Source: JAMHWF01 sp035911095
GTDB lineage: Bacteria; Pseudomonadota; Gammaproteobacteria; Burkholderiales; Burkholderiaceae_C
Length of the DNA stretch: 64,000 nt
Assembly: GCA_035911095.1 (NCBI GenBank)
Contig: JAMHWF010000023.1
Coordinates: 91,945 to 155,944, forward strand
Direction: 5' to 3'
Positions within the stretch are counted from its first letter, which is position 1. Each line of letters begins with the position of its first letter. Shown here one piece after another: positions 8,134-16,983 of this stretch. Both the position numbers and the translations under genes were made by a program. The notes under the pieces are model-generated. The model saw nothing but the letters and a program-made list of their open reading frames with translations. It was not told where the DNA came from and did no database searches.

Positions 8134-9993
8134 ATGAGTGCCACCAGCTACCGGGACGCCCGCGTCGGCGGATGCGTCGAGGCCAGCGTCGAGCGCCGCG
8201 CGGACGGCTCGATGATCCTGCGCTCGACCGAGGCGCTGCAGGCCTATCCGGCGCGCCTCACCGACCGCCTCGAGCACTGGGCGCACGAGACGCCGGACCG
8301 CACGCTCGTCGCGCGCCGCGGCGCCGGTGGCGAATGGCAGCGCATCAGCTACGCCCGGATGCTCGAGCGTGCCCGGCGGGTCGGCCAGGCGCTGGCGGCG
8401 CGCGGCCTGTCGGCCGAACGGCCGCTCGCGATCCTGTCGGAGAACGACCTCGAGCACCTGACGCTCGCGCTCGGCGCGGCCTGGGTCGGCGTGCCGCACG
8501 TGCCGGTGTCCTCGGCCTACTCGCTGGTGTCGACCGACTACGCGAAGCTGCGCCACATCCTGAAGGTCACGACGCCGGGCCTGGTCTACGCCAGCGATCC
8601 GCGCTACGTGCGGGCGATCGCCGCCACGGTGCCGGCGGACGTCGAGATCGTGATGCCGGACCGTTCGCCCGCCGGCGACCTGCCCGGCCACGTGCTGACC
8701 CCTTTCGACGCGCTGCTCGCCGAGGCGCCCGCCGAGGCGGCGGCCCAGGCCCATGCGACCACCGGGCCGGACACCATCGTCAAGTTCCTGTTCACCTCCG
8801 GCTCGACGAAGGACCCGAAGGGCGTCGTCAACACCAACCGGATGATGATGGCCAACCAGCAGCTGAAGCGCCAGTGCATGGCCTTCCTGGCCGACGAGCC
8901 GCCGGTGCTCATCGACTGGCTGCCCTGGAACCACACCTTCGGCGGCAACCACAACGTCGGCATCGCGCTCTACAACGGCGGCACGCTGTACATCGACGAC
9001 GGCAAGCCGACGCCGAAGGGCATCGCCGAGACGCTGCGCAACCTGCGCGAGATCTCGCCCTCGATCTACTTCAACGTGCCCAAGGGCTTCGAGGAGATCG
9101 CCAGCGCGATGGACGGCGACGCCGAGCTGCGGCGCCGGCTGTTCGCGAACGTCAAGGCCTTCATGTTCGCCGGCGCCGGGCTGGCGCAGGCGGTGTGGGA
9201 CAAGCTCGACGCGCACGCCGAGGCCAGCGTCGGCGTGCGCATCCGCATGATCACCGGCCTGGGCATGACCGAGACCGGCCCGAGCTGCACCTTCCGCGTC
9301 GACACCCGCGCCCGCTCCGGCGACATCGGCCTGCCCGGCCCGGGCGTCGAGGTGAAGATCGTCCCCCAGGGCGACAAGCTCGAGATCCGCTTCCGCGGGC
9401 CGAACGTCACGCCCGGCTACTGGCGTGCCCCCGAGCAGACGGCCGAGGCCTTCGACGAAGAGGGCTACTACTGCACCGGCGACGCGGTCCGCTTCGCCGA
9501 GCCCGGCGACCCGACCCACGGCCTCGTCTTCGACGGCCGCATCGCCGAGGACTTCAAGCTCTCGACCGGCACCTTCGTCAGCGTCGGGCCGCTGCGCGCC
9601 AAGGTGCTCGCCGCCGGCAGCCCGCTGGTGCAGGACTCGGTGGTCGCCGGCCTCAACCGCGACGACCTGCGGCTGCTCGTCTTCCCACGCCTGGACGAGT
9701 GCCGGCGCCTGGCCGGGCTGCCGGATGACGCCGATGCCGACGCGGTGCTGGCCGCGCCCGCCGTGCGCGAAGCCTTCCAGCAGCTCGCCGACCGCCTGTG
9801 GCGCGAAGGCACCGGCAGCGCCAACCGTGTCGCGCGCCTGCACGTGCTGGCCGAGCCGCCGGCGATCGACCGCGGCGAGGTCACCGACAAGGGCTCGATC
9901 AACCAGCGCGCGGTGCTCAAGCACCGGGAGCTGCTCGTCGAGGCGCTTTACGCCGACGCCGAGCCGCGCGCCTACGTGCCGCGCAAGGGCTGA
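8134..9993 (+). CDS. Feruloyl-CoA synthase-like AMP-dependent ligase
   Basis: This 619-residue adenylate-forming ligase shows the core motifs in order: phosphate-binding loop FTSGSTKDPKG, MITGLGMTETGPS (A5), YYCTGDAVRF (A7) and FDGRIAEDFKLSTGTFV (A8). The N-terminal part (SAYSLVSTDYAKLRHI) and the EDFKL version of the A8 motif are, in my recollection, characteristic of feruloyl-CoA synthases, as is the length of about 620. It would activate ferulate, p-coumarate or caffeate with ATP and CoA in the cytoplasm. AGGAGA lies just before the ATG at 8134. It follows the hydratase by 105 nt and precedes the SDR by 34 nt, consistent with one operon. Confidence 0.85.
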   Translation: MSATSYRDARVGGCVEASVERRADGSMILRSTEALQAYPARLTDRLEHWAHETPDRTLVARRGAGGEWQRISYARMLERARRVGQALAARGLSAERPLAILSENDLEHLTLALGAAWVGVPHVPVSSAYSLVSTDYAKLRHILKVTTPGLVYASDPRYVRAIAATVPADVEIVMPDRSPAGDLPGHVLTPFDALLAEAPAEAAAQAHATTGPDTIVKFLFTSGSTKDPKGVVNTNRMMMANQQLKRQCMAFLADEPPVLIDWLPWNHTFGGNHNVGIALYNGGTLYIDDGKPTPKGIAETLRNLREISPSIYFNVPKGFEEIASAMDGDAELRRRLFANVKAFMFAGAGLAQAVWDKLDAHAEASVGVRIRMITGLGMTETGPSCTFRVDTRARSGDIGLPGPGVEVKIVPQGDKLEIRFRGPNVTPGYWRAPEQTAEAFDEEGYYCTGDAVRFAEPGDPTHGLVFDGRIAEDFKLSTGTFVSVGPLRAKVLAAGSPLVQDSVVAGLNRDDLRLLVFPRLDECRRLAGLPDDADADAVLAAPAVREAFQQLADRLWREGTGSANRVARLHVLAEPPAIDRGEVTDKGSINQRAVLKHRELLVEALYADAEPRAYVPRKG

Positions 9994-10027
9994 GACGCCC
10001 CTCACCGAACACCGAAGGAGAGATCCG

Positions 10028-10795
10028 ATGCAGATCGAAGGACAAGCCGCCATCGTCACCGGCGCCGGCTCCGGGCTGGGCGCCGAGACCGCCCTCACGC
10101 TGGCGCGGCGCGGCGCCAGGGTGACCCTGCTCGACGTCAACGCCGAAGGCGTCGCCGCCGTCGCACGCGAATGCGGCGGCCTCGGCCTGCGCTGCGACAT
10201 CACCGACGAGGCCAGCGTCGAGGCCGCGCTGGCCCGCGCCGCCGAGGCCCACGGCCCGGCGCGCCTGCTGCTGAACGTGGCCGGCGTCGGCGGCGCGAAG
10301 CGCATCGTCGGCAAGGACGGGCGCGCGGCGCCGCTGGCGGACTTCCGCCGCATCGTCGAGATCAACCTCGTCGGCACCTACAACGTCGCGCGCCTCTTCG
10401 CCGCCCGTGCCGCGGCGCTCGCGCCGCTCGAGCCGGACGGCGAGCGCGGCGTGATCGTCTGCACCGCCTCGGTGGCCGCCTTCGACGGCCAGGTCGGCCA
10501 GGAGGGCTATGCGGCCTCGAAGGGCGGCATCGCGGCGATGACGCTGCCGATGGCGCGCGACCTCGCGCAGCACGGCATCCGCGTCGTGACGATCGCGCCC
10601 GGCCTCTTCCTGACGCCGCTGATGAAGGAGCTGCCCGAGACGGTGCAGGCCTCGCTCGCGGCCAGCGTGCCCTTCCCGCGGCGGCTCGGCCACCCGCAGG
10701 AGTTCGCGCAGCTCTGCGCGTCGATCGTCGAGAACCCGGCGCTCAACGGCGAGGTGATCCGCCTCGACGGCGCCCTGCGCATGGCCCCGCGCTGA
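10028..10795 (+). CDS. SDR-family 3-hydroxyacyl-CoA dehydrogenase
   Basis: This 255-residue classical short-chain dehydrogenase has cofactor motif TGAGSGLG near residue 12, the NVAG motif, a Ser in CTASVAAFDG, and the YAASK catalytic Tyr/Lys. ALLDVN-type Asp after strand 2 (VTLLDVN) points to NAD rather than NADP. It resembles type-II 3-hydroxyacyl-CoA dehydrogenases (HSD10-like). Between a hydratase and a C-C-cleaving candidate, its likely job is oxidation of 3-hydroxy-3-aryl-propionyl-CoA to the beta-keto thioester. GAAGGAGAG precedes the ATG at 10028. The frame is open upstream inside the ligase gene, but that part is out of frame with it. Confidence 0.85.
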   Translation: MQIEGQAAIVTGAGSGLGAETALTLARRGARVTLLDVNAEGVAAVARECGGLGLRCDITDEASVEAALARAAEAHGPARLLLNVAGVGGAKRIVGKDGRAAPLADFRRIVEINLVGTYNVARLFAARAAALAPLEPDGERGVIVCTASVAAFDGQVGQEGYAASKGGIAAMTLPMARDLAQHGIRVVTIAPGLFLTPLMKELPETVQASLAASVPFPRRLGHPQEFAQLCASIVENPALNGEVIRLDGALRMAPR

Positions 10796-10860
10796 AACGG
10801 ACGCCCCCGGGCGCCGCCGCGCCCCTCCACGCCACCGAACCCGTCACGGAGACACCCCTC

Positions 10861-11868
10861 ATGCAACGCAGACACTTCATCGGCAGCGCCTTCGGCACGG
10901 CCTCAGGCCTCGCCAGCCTCGGCACCGGGCTCGGCGCGCTGCTCGCCCGCGGCGCGGCCCATGCCCAGGGCATCGACACCCTGCGGATCCTCTGCGGCTA
11001 CCCGGCCGGCGGCACCACCGACGCCGTCTCGCGTCGCATCGCCGACAAGCTGCACGGCCGCTACGCGAAGACCGCGCTGGTGGACAACAAGGCCGGCGCC
11101 ACCGGCCGCATCGCGATCGACGAACTGCGCCGCAGCACGCCGGACGGCAGCGTGCTGCTGCTGACGCCCGCCTCCGCGATCTCGCTCTTCCCCCACATCT
11201 ACAACAAGCTGACCTACAGGATCGAGGACGTGGCGCCGGTCAGCACCGCCTGCCGCATCGCCTTCGGCCTCGGCGTCGGGCCCGGCGTGCCCGCTTCGGT
11301 GAAGACGCTGCAGGAGTACCTCGCCTGGACCAAGGCGAACCCGGACAAGGCCAGCTACGGCTCGCCCGGCGCCGGCTCGCCGCCGCACCTGCTCGGCGCG
11401 CTGCTCGGCCGCACCGCCGGGGTCGACCTGCGCCACGTGCCCTATCGCGGCTCGGCGCCGGGCATCCAGGACCTTCTCGGCGGCCAGGTGCCGGCGATGA
11501 GCTCGCCGGTCGGCGACTACCTGCCCTACCTGAAGGACGGCAAGCTGCGCCTGCTCGCCACCTCCGGCGAGCAGCGTTCGACCTTCGCGCCCGACGTGCC
11601 GACCTATGCCGAGCTGGGCTTCAAGGAGCTCGTGATGAACGAGTACTACGAGGTCTTCGCGCCCGCCCGGACGCCGGCCGAGGTGCTGCAGCGCGCCGCC
11701 GATGCGGTGCGCGCCGCGGTGGGCGCGCCCGACGTGATCGAAGCCTTCGCCAAGCTGGGCCTCGAGGCGTCGCCCTCGACCCCGCAGGAGCTCGCCGCGC
11801 TGGTCAGGGAAGAGAACGCGCAGTGGGGCCCGATCGTCAAGCGCGTCGGCTTCACGCCCGAAGACTGA
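10861..11868 (+). CDS. Bug/TctC-type periplasmic substrate-binding protein
   Basis: This 335-residue extracytoplasmic receptor belongs to the Bug (tripartite tricarboxylate) family, greatly expanded in Burkholderiales. The N-terminus MQRRHFIGSA is a twin-arginine-like signal, followed by a hydrophobic stretch and cleavage near AHAQG. Family motifs are YPAGGTTDAVSRRIADKL, VDNKAGATGRIA and PYRGSAPGIQDLLGG. No TctA/TctB membrane subunits are nearby, as is usual for these orphan receptors. Inside the operon it probably captures the aromatic acid or a related carboxylate and hands it to a carrier encoded elsewhere. The start at 10861 follows CGGAGACACCCCTC. Confidence 0.88.
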   Translation: MQRRHFIGSAFGTASGLASLGTGLGALLARGAAHAQGIDTLRILCGYPAGGTTDAVSRRIADKLHGRYAKTALVDNKAGATGRIAIDELRRSTPDGSVLLLTPASAISLFPHIYNKLTYRIEDVAPVSTACRIAFGLGVGPGVPASVKTLQEYLAWTKANPDKASYGSPGAGSPPHLLGALLGRTAGVDLRHVPYRGSAPGIQDLLGGQVPAMSSPVGDYLPYLKDGKLRLLATSGEQRSTFAPDVPTYAELGFKELVMNEYYEVFAPARTPAEVLQRAADAVRAAVGAPDVIEAFAKLGLEASPSTPQELAALVREENAQWGPIVKRVGFTPED

Positions 11869-11931
11869 GCCGCCGCCGCACCCCGCGACGGAGCGCGACG
11901 CCAACCGCCCCCCGCCCTCAGGAGACATCGA

Positions 11932-13716
11932 ATGTGGAGCTACGCCGCCCCGCTCGACCACATGCGCTTCGTCTGCGAAGCCGTGCTCGACGCCCCTGCT
12001 GACTGGGCCCGCTGGGGCCACGACCTGGACGCCGACACCGCGCGCCAGGTGCTCGAGGAGGCCGCCCGCTTCTCGAGCGAGGTGATCGCGCCGCTGAACG
12101 GCCCGGGCGACCTCCAGGGCTGCCGCTGGCACGACGGCGAGGTGACGACGCCGGACGGCTACCCCGCCGCCTACCGCGCCTTCGTCGAGGGCGGCTGGCC
12201 GGCCCTCGCCTGCGACCCCGCCTGGGGCGGACAGGGCCTGCCGAACCTGCTCAACGCGGCCCTCTACGAGATGCTGGCCGCCGCCAACCACGCCTGGCTG
12301 ATGTACCCGGGCCTGCTGCACGGCGCCTACGAATGCCTGGCGGCGCACGGCAACGACGAGCTGAAGCAGCGCTACCTCGGCAAGATCGCCAGCGGCGAAT
12401 GGCTGTCGACGATGGCCCTGACCGAGCCGCAGGCGGGCAGCGACCTGAGCCTGGTGCGCACCCGCGCCGAGGCCGTGGCCGACGGCAGCCTGCGCCTGAC
12501 CGGCACCAAGATCTTCATCTCCGGCGGCGAGCACGACCTGACCGACAACATCGTGCACCTGGTGCTGTGCCGGCTCGCCGACGCGCCGCCGGGCACCAAG
12601 GGCCTGTCGCTCGCGCTGTGCCCCAAGTGGCTGCCCGACGGCACGCGCAACGCGATCCGCTGCGACGGCATCGAGAAGAAGATGGGCCTCAAGGGCAGCG
12701 CGACCTGCGTGCTCGCCTTCGACGGCGCGACCGGCTGGCTCGTCGGCGAGCCGAACCGCGGCCTGGCGGCGATGTTCGTGATGATGAACGCGGCCCGCCT
12801 GTCGGTCGGCATGCAGGGCCTGGGGCACCTGGAGATGGCGCAGCAGAACGCCTTGGCCTATGCGCACGAGCGCCTGCAGTCGCGTGCGCCGGCGCCGGGC
12901 GCGTCGCCTCGGCACGCCAGACGCAGCGCCCCGCCGCAGGACGGCGGCGCCGACCCGATCGCCCGCCACCCGGCGGTGCGCCGCACGCTGTGGCGCCTGC
13001 GCGCGACGAGCGAAGGCGCGCGCGTCGTCTCGTACTGGGCGGCGCACCTGATCGACGAGGCCGCGCACCACCCGGACGCTGCGGCCCGCGCCCGCGCGCA
13101 CACACTGGCCGAGGTGCTGACGCCCGTCGTCAAGGCCTTCCTGACCGACTGGGGCTTCAAGGGCGCGGCCGAGGCGCAGCAGGTCTGGGGCGGCTACGGC
13201 TACGTGCACGAGTACGGCATCGAGCAGACGGTGCGCGACAGCCGCATCGCGATGGTCTACGAGGGCACCAACGAGATCCAGGCGATCGACCTGCTGCAGC
13301 GCAAGCTGCTCGGCGCCGGCGAGGGCTGGGCCTTGCTGCAGGCCGAGCTCGCGGCCGAGGCCGCGCGCTGCGCCGAGGCCGGCGGCGCGGCCGCCGCCTT
13401 CGCCGCGCCGCTGCGCGAGCACCTCGGCCAGGCGGGCGCGGCGCTCGCCGCGCTGCAGGCCGCGCGTGCCGGGCAGCCCGAACGCGCGCTGGCCGTCGCC
13501 GGCGACGTGCTGGCCGGTGTCGGCCACCTGCTGCTGGCCTGGGGCTGGGCGCGCAGCACGCGCGCCGCCCAGCGCCGGGCCGACGAGCCGGCGATGGCCG
13601 CACGCCTGGCCGCGGCACGCTTCGGCCTGCAGTGGCTGCTGCCCGAGGCGACACTGCACTGGCAGCGCGCCGCCTCTGCCGAGCTCGCCCTGCCCGACGC
13701 GCCCGCCCTCGCCTGA
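11932..13716 (+). CDS. Acyl-CoA dehydrogenase, long DmdC-like type
   Basis: This 594-residue flavoprotein has the long acyl-CoA dehydrogenase architecture (DmdC-like, with extra N- and C-terminal domains). Visible motifs are STMALTEPQAGSDL (FAD/substrate loop), GTKIFISGGEHD, and VYEGTNEIQAIDLL, which carries the expected catalytic Glu. It should oxidise a saturated acyl-CoA to the enoyl-CoA. In this operon it could feed dihydro-hydroxycinnamates (phenylpropanoates) into the hydratase step. About residues 320-345 carry an Ala/Pro/Arg-rich insertion (SRAPAPGASPRHARRSAPPQ) just before ADPIARHPAVRR that looks like a surface linker. AGGAGACATCGA precedes the ATG at 11932. Confidence 0.88.
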   Translation: MWSYAAPLDHMRFVCEAVLDAPADWARWGHDLDADTARQVLEEAARFSSEVIAPLNGPGDLQGCRWHDGEVTTPDGYPAAYRAFVEGGWPALACDPAWGGQGLPNLLNAALYEMLAAANHAWLMYPGLLHGAYECLAAHGNDELKQRYLGKIASGEWLSTMALTEPQAGSDLSLVRTRAEAVADGSLRLTGTKIFISGGEHDLTDNIVHLVLCRLADAPPGTKGLSLALCPKWLPDGTRNAIRCDGIEKKMGLKGSATCVLAFDGATGWLVGEPNRGLAAMFVMMNAARLSVGMQGLGHLEMAQQNALAYAHERLQSRAPAPGASPRHARRSAPPQDGGADPIARHPAVRRTLWRLRATSEGARVVSYWAAHLIDEAAHHPDAAARARAHTLAEVLTPVVKAFLTDWGFKGAAEAQQVWGGYGYVHEYGIEQTVRDSRIAMVYEGTNEIQAIDLLQRKLLGAGEGWALLQAELAAEAARCAEAGGAAAAFAAPLREHLGQAGAALAALQAARAGQPERALAVAGDVLAGVGHLLLAWGWARSTRAAQRRADEPAMAARLAAARFGLQWLLPEATLHWQRAASAELALPDAPALA

Positions 13717-13763
13717 GCCACCTGCCCGACCACCCTGACGCCGCCACCGCGGGAGCCGCACCG

Positions 13764-14657
13764 ATGGACACCGACCAGCTGATCGCGATCGACACCCACA
13801 CCCACCTCGAGGTGTCGTGCCGCAACCCCTTCGACAACTACGGCGAGGAATACGACCGCGCCGCCGACAAGTACTTCCGCTCGTCCAAGCGGCCGACGAT
13901 GGACGAGACGCTCGCCTACTTCCGCGAGAAGAAGATCGGCTTCGTCAACTTCACCGTCGACGCCGAGACGCAGCTCGGCCGCCGCCGCATCCCGAACGAG
14001 GAGATCGCCGAGGCGGCCCTGGCCAACCCGGACATCATGATCGCCTTCGGCAGCATCGACCCGCACAAGGGCAAGTTCGGCGCCCGCGAGGCACGCAAGC
14101 TCATCGAGGAGTACGGCGTGAAGGGCTTCAAGTTCCACCCGACGGTGCAGGGCTTCGAGCCGGCCGACCGCATGGCCTGGCCGATCTACGAGGTGATCAA
14201 CGAGTACAAGCTGCCGGCGATCTTCCACAGCGGCCACTCGGGCATCGGCAGCGGCATGCGCTGCGGCGGCGGCCTGCGCCTGCAGAACAGCAACCCGATG
14301 CTGCTCGAGGACGTGGCGATCGCCTTCCCCGACATGCAGATCGTCGTCGCGCACCCGAGCTGGCCCTGGCAGGACGAGGCGATCTCGCTGGCGATGCACA
14401 AGCCCAACATCTGGATCGACCTCTCCGGCTGGAGCCCGAAATACTTCCCGCCGCAGCTGGTGCAGTACGCCAACACGCTGCTGAAGGACCGCATCCTGTT
14501 CGGCAGCGACTTCCCGCTGATCACCCCCGACCGCTGGATCCAGGACTTCGAGCAGGCGGGTTTCAAGGACGAGGTGAAGCCGCTGATCCTGAAGCGCAAT
14601 GCGATGCGGCTGCTGGGGCTGGGCGGCGCGGGCTCGGGCGCCGCCGCCGCGTCGTAG
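13764..14657 (+). CDS. Amidohydrolase-2 family metal hydrolase, candidate beta-keto thioester hydrolase (CouO-like)
   Basis: This 297-residue TIM-barrel protein of the amidohydrolase-2 group has an N-terminal metal motif DTHTHLE, then GVKGFKFHPTVQGF, the His of IFHSGHSG, VVAHPSWPWQ, and the distal FGSDFPL Asp. Relatives include decarboxylases such as ACMSD and true hydrolases. From memory, the Rhodococcus jostii cou operon uses an amidohydrolase (CouO) to cleave the beta-keto thioester of hydroxycinnamates hydrolytically instead of with a thiolase. This protein sits in the equivalent place in a thiolase-free operon, so I infer the same role. The ATG at 13764 follows GGGAGCCGCACCG. The gene ends with TAG abutting the stop of the next, convergent gene with no gap. 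Confidence 0.8.
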   Translation: MDTDQLIAIDTHTHLEVSCRNPFDNYGEEYDRAADKYFRSSKRPTMDETLAYFREKKIGFVNFTVDAETQLGRRRIPNEEIAEAALANPDIMIAFGSIDPHKGKFGAREARKLIEEYGVKGFKFHPTVQGFEPADRMAWPIYEVINEYKLPAIFHSGHSGIGSGMRCGGGLRLQNSNPMLLEDVAIAFPDMQIVVAHPSWPWQDEAISLAMHKPNIWIDLSGWSPKYFPPQLVQYANTLLKDRILFGSDFPLITPDRWIQDFEQAGFKDEVKPLILKRNAMRLLGLGGAGSGAAAAS

Positions 14658-16124
14658 CTACCGCGCGGCCTGCCGCGCGGCGATGAACGCCGACACCTTC
14701 CAGCGCGTGCGCCAGTAGACGTCTTCCATCAGCAGGTGCGAGAACTCGCCGTTGCGCCCGACGCTGACGAGGCCGCCGATGCCGGTGCCCTGGCGCTCGA
14801 AGCGCTCGCGCTCCGGCTCGTACGCGAGCTCGAAGATCGGGTAGGCCAGCGGCACGCGCACCACGCGCGAGCCGATCACGCGTGAGCGCAGGCCCGGCAG
14901 CATCTCGTCGAGCCCGGCGACACAGCGCTCGACCAGGGCCGCGTCATCGGCACGCCAGGTGTCGTCGCCGATCTGGCAGCCGATGTCGCAGGTGACCTGG
15001 TCCTTGCCTTCGGGCACCAGCCAGGGCAGGCCGAGACCGACGTCGCTGACGCGGAAGAATGGGTAGCGATCCTCGGGCACCCAGGTCACCACGTCGCGCA
15101 GCCCGCTGGCGCCGTCGAGCTTCAGGTTGACCGAGACCATCGCGCGGTAGCGCAGGCGCGCCAGTGACTGCAGGCGGTCGCTGCCCTGCACCAGCTTCAC
15201 CAGCGCATGCACCGGTGCCGTCGAGATGACGCCCGACACCGGCACGAAGGCACCATTGACCCGCACGCCCTCGACACGGTCGTCGCGCACCTCGATCGCC
15301 TCGACCTTCGAGCGCAGCACGATCGAGTCGGCCACCTCGTCGGCCAGCCGCTGACAGACGCGGGCGATGCCGCCTTCCGGGTAGACATGCCAGGCGTTGC
15401 TCGACTCGGTCACGACACGCGAGTAGCCGATGCCGACCGTGCGCCGGCTCAGCACCGCGGACAGCTTGAGCATCAGCATGCGCGGCAGGCCGGTGGCGAA
15501 CTTCTGGCTGACCGAGGCTGCGAGCCGCTCCACCGGCAGCCCCGACCAGGCCGCGGTCAGCGGCGCGGCCACGGCGTCGGCGAGCGCGCGCCCGTACTGC
15601 CGGCGGTAGTGCGCCTGCGCCGTCGCCGCGGGCGCCTCGCCCCAGCGCTGCAGCCAGCCCCATAGCGCGCTGGCCAGGAAGCGCGGCGAGGCTATCAAGC
15701 CCCAGGGGTAGGAGTAGCTCCGGCCCCCGAGGTGGACCGCCTCGCCGTAGCGGAGCATCGGCCGGCATTCGCTGGCGATGCCGACCGCCGCCGCGAGGCG
15801 GTTGGTGATGAAGTGGACGCCACAGTCGTAGGTGAAGCCCTCTTCGTCGCGCTCGCTCTGGCACAGGCCGGCGACGGCCTCGCCCGCCTCGTAGACGACG
15901 AAGGGGATGCCGTGGCGCTTCAGGTGGACGGCGGCCGTCAGCCCGGCCAGGCCGGCACCGAGGATCGCGACCGGCCCTTCCCGCGAGGCACCGGCCGCTG
16001 GCCCGGGTGCCGGCGCCGGCGCCTGCGCCGCTCCGGAGGCAGCCGGGTCGACGAAGGCGACGAACGGGTTCAGCCCCGCCGGCTCAGAGCGGCTCGGTGG
16101 CGGAAGGCTTGCGGAACTCGCCAT
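14658..16124 (-). CDS. FAD-dependent oxidoreductase of the amine oxidase/UDP-Galp mutase-like superfamily
   Basis: This 488-residue protein has a Rossmann FAD motif GAGLAGLTAAVHLKRHG starting near residue 56, and then VVYEAGEAVAGL. The segments DCGVHFITN and SYSYPWGL recall UDP-galactopyranose mutase and protoporphyrinogen-oxidase-like enzymes often found in surface-polysaccharide clusters. The C-terminus has the FAD-closing region GLVSVGRNGEFSHLLMEDVY. The first 50 residues are a disordered Pro/Ala stretch. The ATG at 16124 overlaps the end of the upstream methyltransferase gene by 41 nt in another frame; an internal non-ATG start cannot be excluded. The substrate is unknown. The pair probably acts together, as the overlap implies coupled translation. 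Confidence 0.75.
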   Translation of the reverse strand: MASSASLPPPSRSEPAGLNPFVAFVDPAASGAAQAPAPAPGPAAGASREGPVAILGAGLAGLTAAVHLKRHGIPFVVYEAGEAVAGLCQSERDEEGFTYDCGVHFITNRLAAAVGIASECRPMLRYGEAVHLGGRSYSYPWGLIASPRFLASALWGWLQRWGEAPAATAQAHYRRQYGRALADAVAAPLTAAWSGLPVERLAASVSQKFATGLPRMLMLKLSAVLSRRTVGIGYSRVVTESSNAWHVYPEGGIARVCQRLADEVADSIVLRSKVEAIEVRDDRVEGVRVNGAFVPVSGVISTAPVHALVKLVQGSDRLQSLARLRYRAMVSVNLKLDGASGLRDVVTWVPEDRYPFFRVSDVGLGLPWLVPEGKDQVTCDIGCQIGDDTWRADDAALVERCVAGLDEMLPGLRSRVIGSRVVRVPLAYPIFELAYEPERERFERQGTGIGGLVSVGRNGEFSHLLMEDVYWRTRWKVSAFIAARQAAR

Positions 16125-16983
16125 TCAGAAGGGCTCCCTTGCCGGCGCTGCTGAAAGAGACATCGAGCAGCGCGAAGACGATCATCGCCGCCACCGACTG
16201 GCGCGAGAACGCCCGCTGCAACCAGCGGGCACCGTGCCAGTCCTGCACCCAGTTGCGCATCGAGAACGTCCAGTGGAGCGGGCTCGGACGCGTGCGGACC
16301 TTCAGCGTGCGGAAGCCCGCCCGCTCGCACAGCGCGACCAGGCTGCGCCGGTCGAAGAGGTAGAGGTGGCGCGGGAAGTCGTAGCCGCCCCAGTGCCGGT
16401 TCGAGAACCACAGGAAGCCGGCCGAGCCGATGTTGTCGGCCAGCACGACGAGCCGCCCACCCGGCAGCAGCCGCTGCTTGACGCGCTCGAGCAGCAGCAC
16501 CGGGTCGGGCACCTGCTCCAGCGTCATCACCATCATCGCCAGGTGTGCGAGCGGCTCGGCCGGATCGGCCGCGGCACCGGGCGCGACGAGCGCGGCCGGG
16601 TCCAGCCGCTGCACGCGCCAGGAGGCCCGCCCGTGGCGGCGCAGCCAGTCGCTGCGCCAGCCGTCCTCGACGTCGACATCGAGGATGCGGGCGTCGTCGG
16701 GCAGGCCGTGGCACCAGGCCATCAGGCGTGCGCCGCGGCGCCAGCGGCGCAGGCGGTCGAGCCAGCGTGCGGGCTGCGGGGGCAGCACCGCGCCCTGGTC
16801 GCCGGCCAGCAGACGTTGCTGCGAGCCGGTGTCGGGCCGTGGGTTCAGGTAGACGAGGCCGCAGCGTCGGCAGCGCACGGCGAGGAATTCTTCGGCGCCG
16901 CTGCGGGACTCGAAATCGGCCCCCACGGCGACCGGTTCGCTGTCGTCGACAGCGCAAAGCGCACAGGTCGCGGGCAACAACAT
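16084..16983 (-). CDS. SAM-methyltransferase-like protein with N-terminal zinc knuckle and degenerate motif I
   Basis: This protein of about 299 residues starts with a Cys4 zinc knuckle (CALC ... CRRC) followed by GLVYLNPRP, the usual N-terminus of sugar or aromatic class-I methyltransferases. The post-motif region is also typical: VPDPVLLLERVKQRLLPGG and FPRHLYLFDRRSLVALCERAGF. The SAM-binding motif I is abnormal: where family members have LDxGCGxG this one reads ILDVDVEDG and lacks the glycines. It may be inactive, or may bind SAM differently. The C-terminus carries a hydrophobic helix (VAAMIVFALLDV). The ATG at 16983 is chosen because the knuckle follows at once; the frame continues upstream to 17148 with no domain. 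It overlaps the FAD oxidoreductase gene. Confidence 0.75.
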   Translation of the reverse strand: MLLPATCALCAVDDSEPVAVGADFESRSGAEEFLAVRCRRCGLVYLNPRPDTGSQQRLLAGDQGAVLPPQPARWLDRLRRWRRGARLMAWCHGLPDDARILDVDVEDGWRSDWLRRHGRASWRVQRLDPAALVAPGAAADPAEPLAHLAMMVMTLEQVPDPVLLLERVKQRLLPGGRLVVLADNIGSAGFLWFSNRHWGGYDFPRHLYLFDRRSLVALCERAGFRTLKVRTRPSPLHWTFSMRNWVQDWHGARWLQRAFSRQSVAAMIVFALLDVSFSSAGKGALLNGEFRKPSATEPL

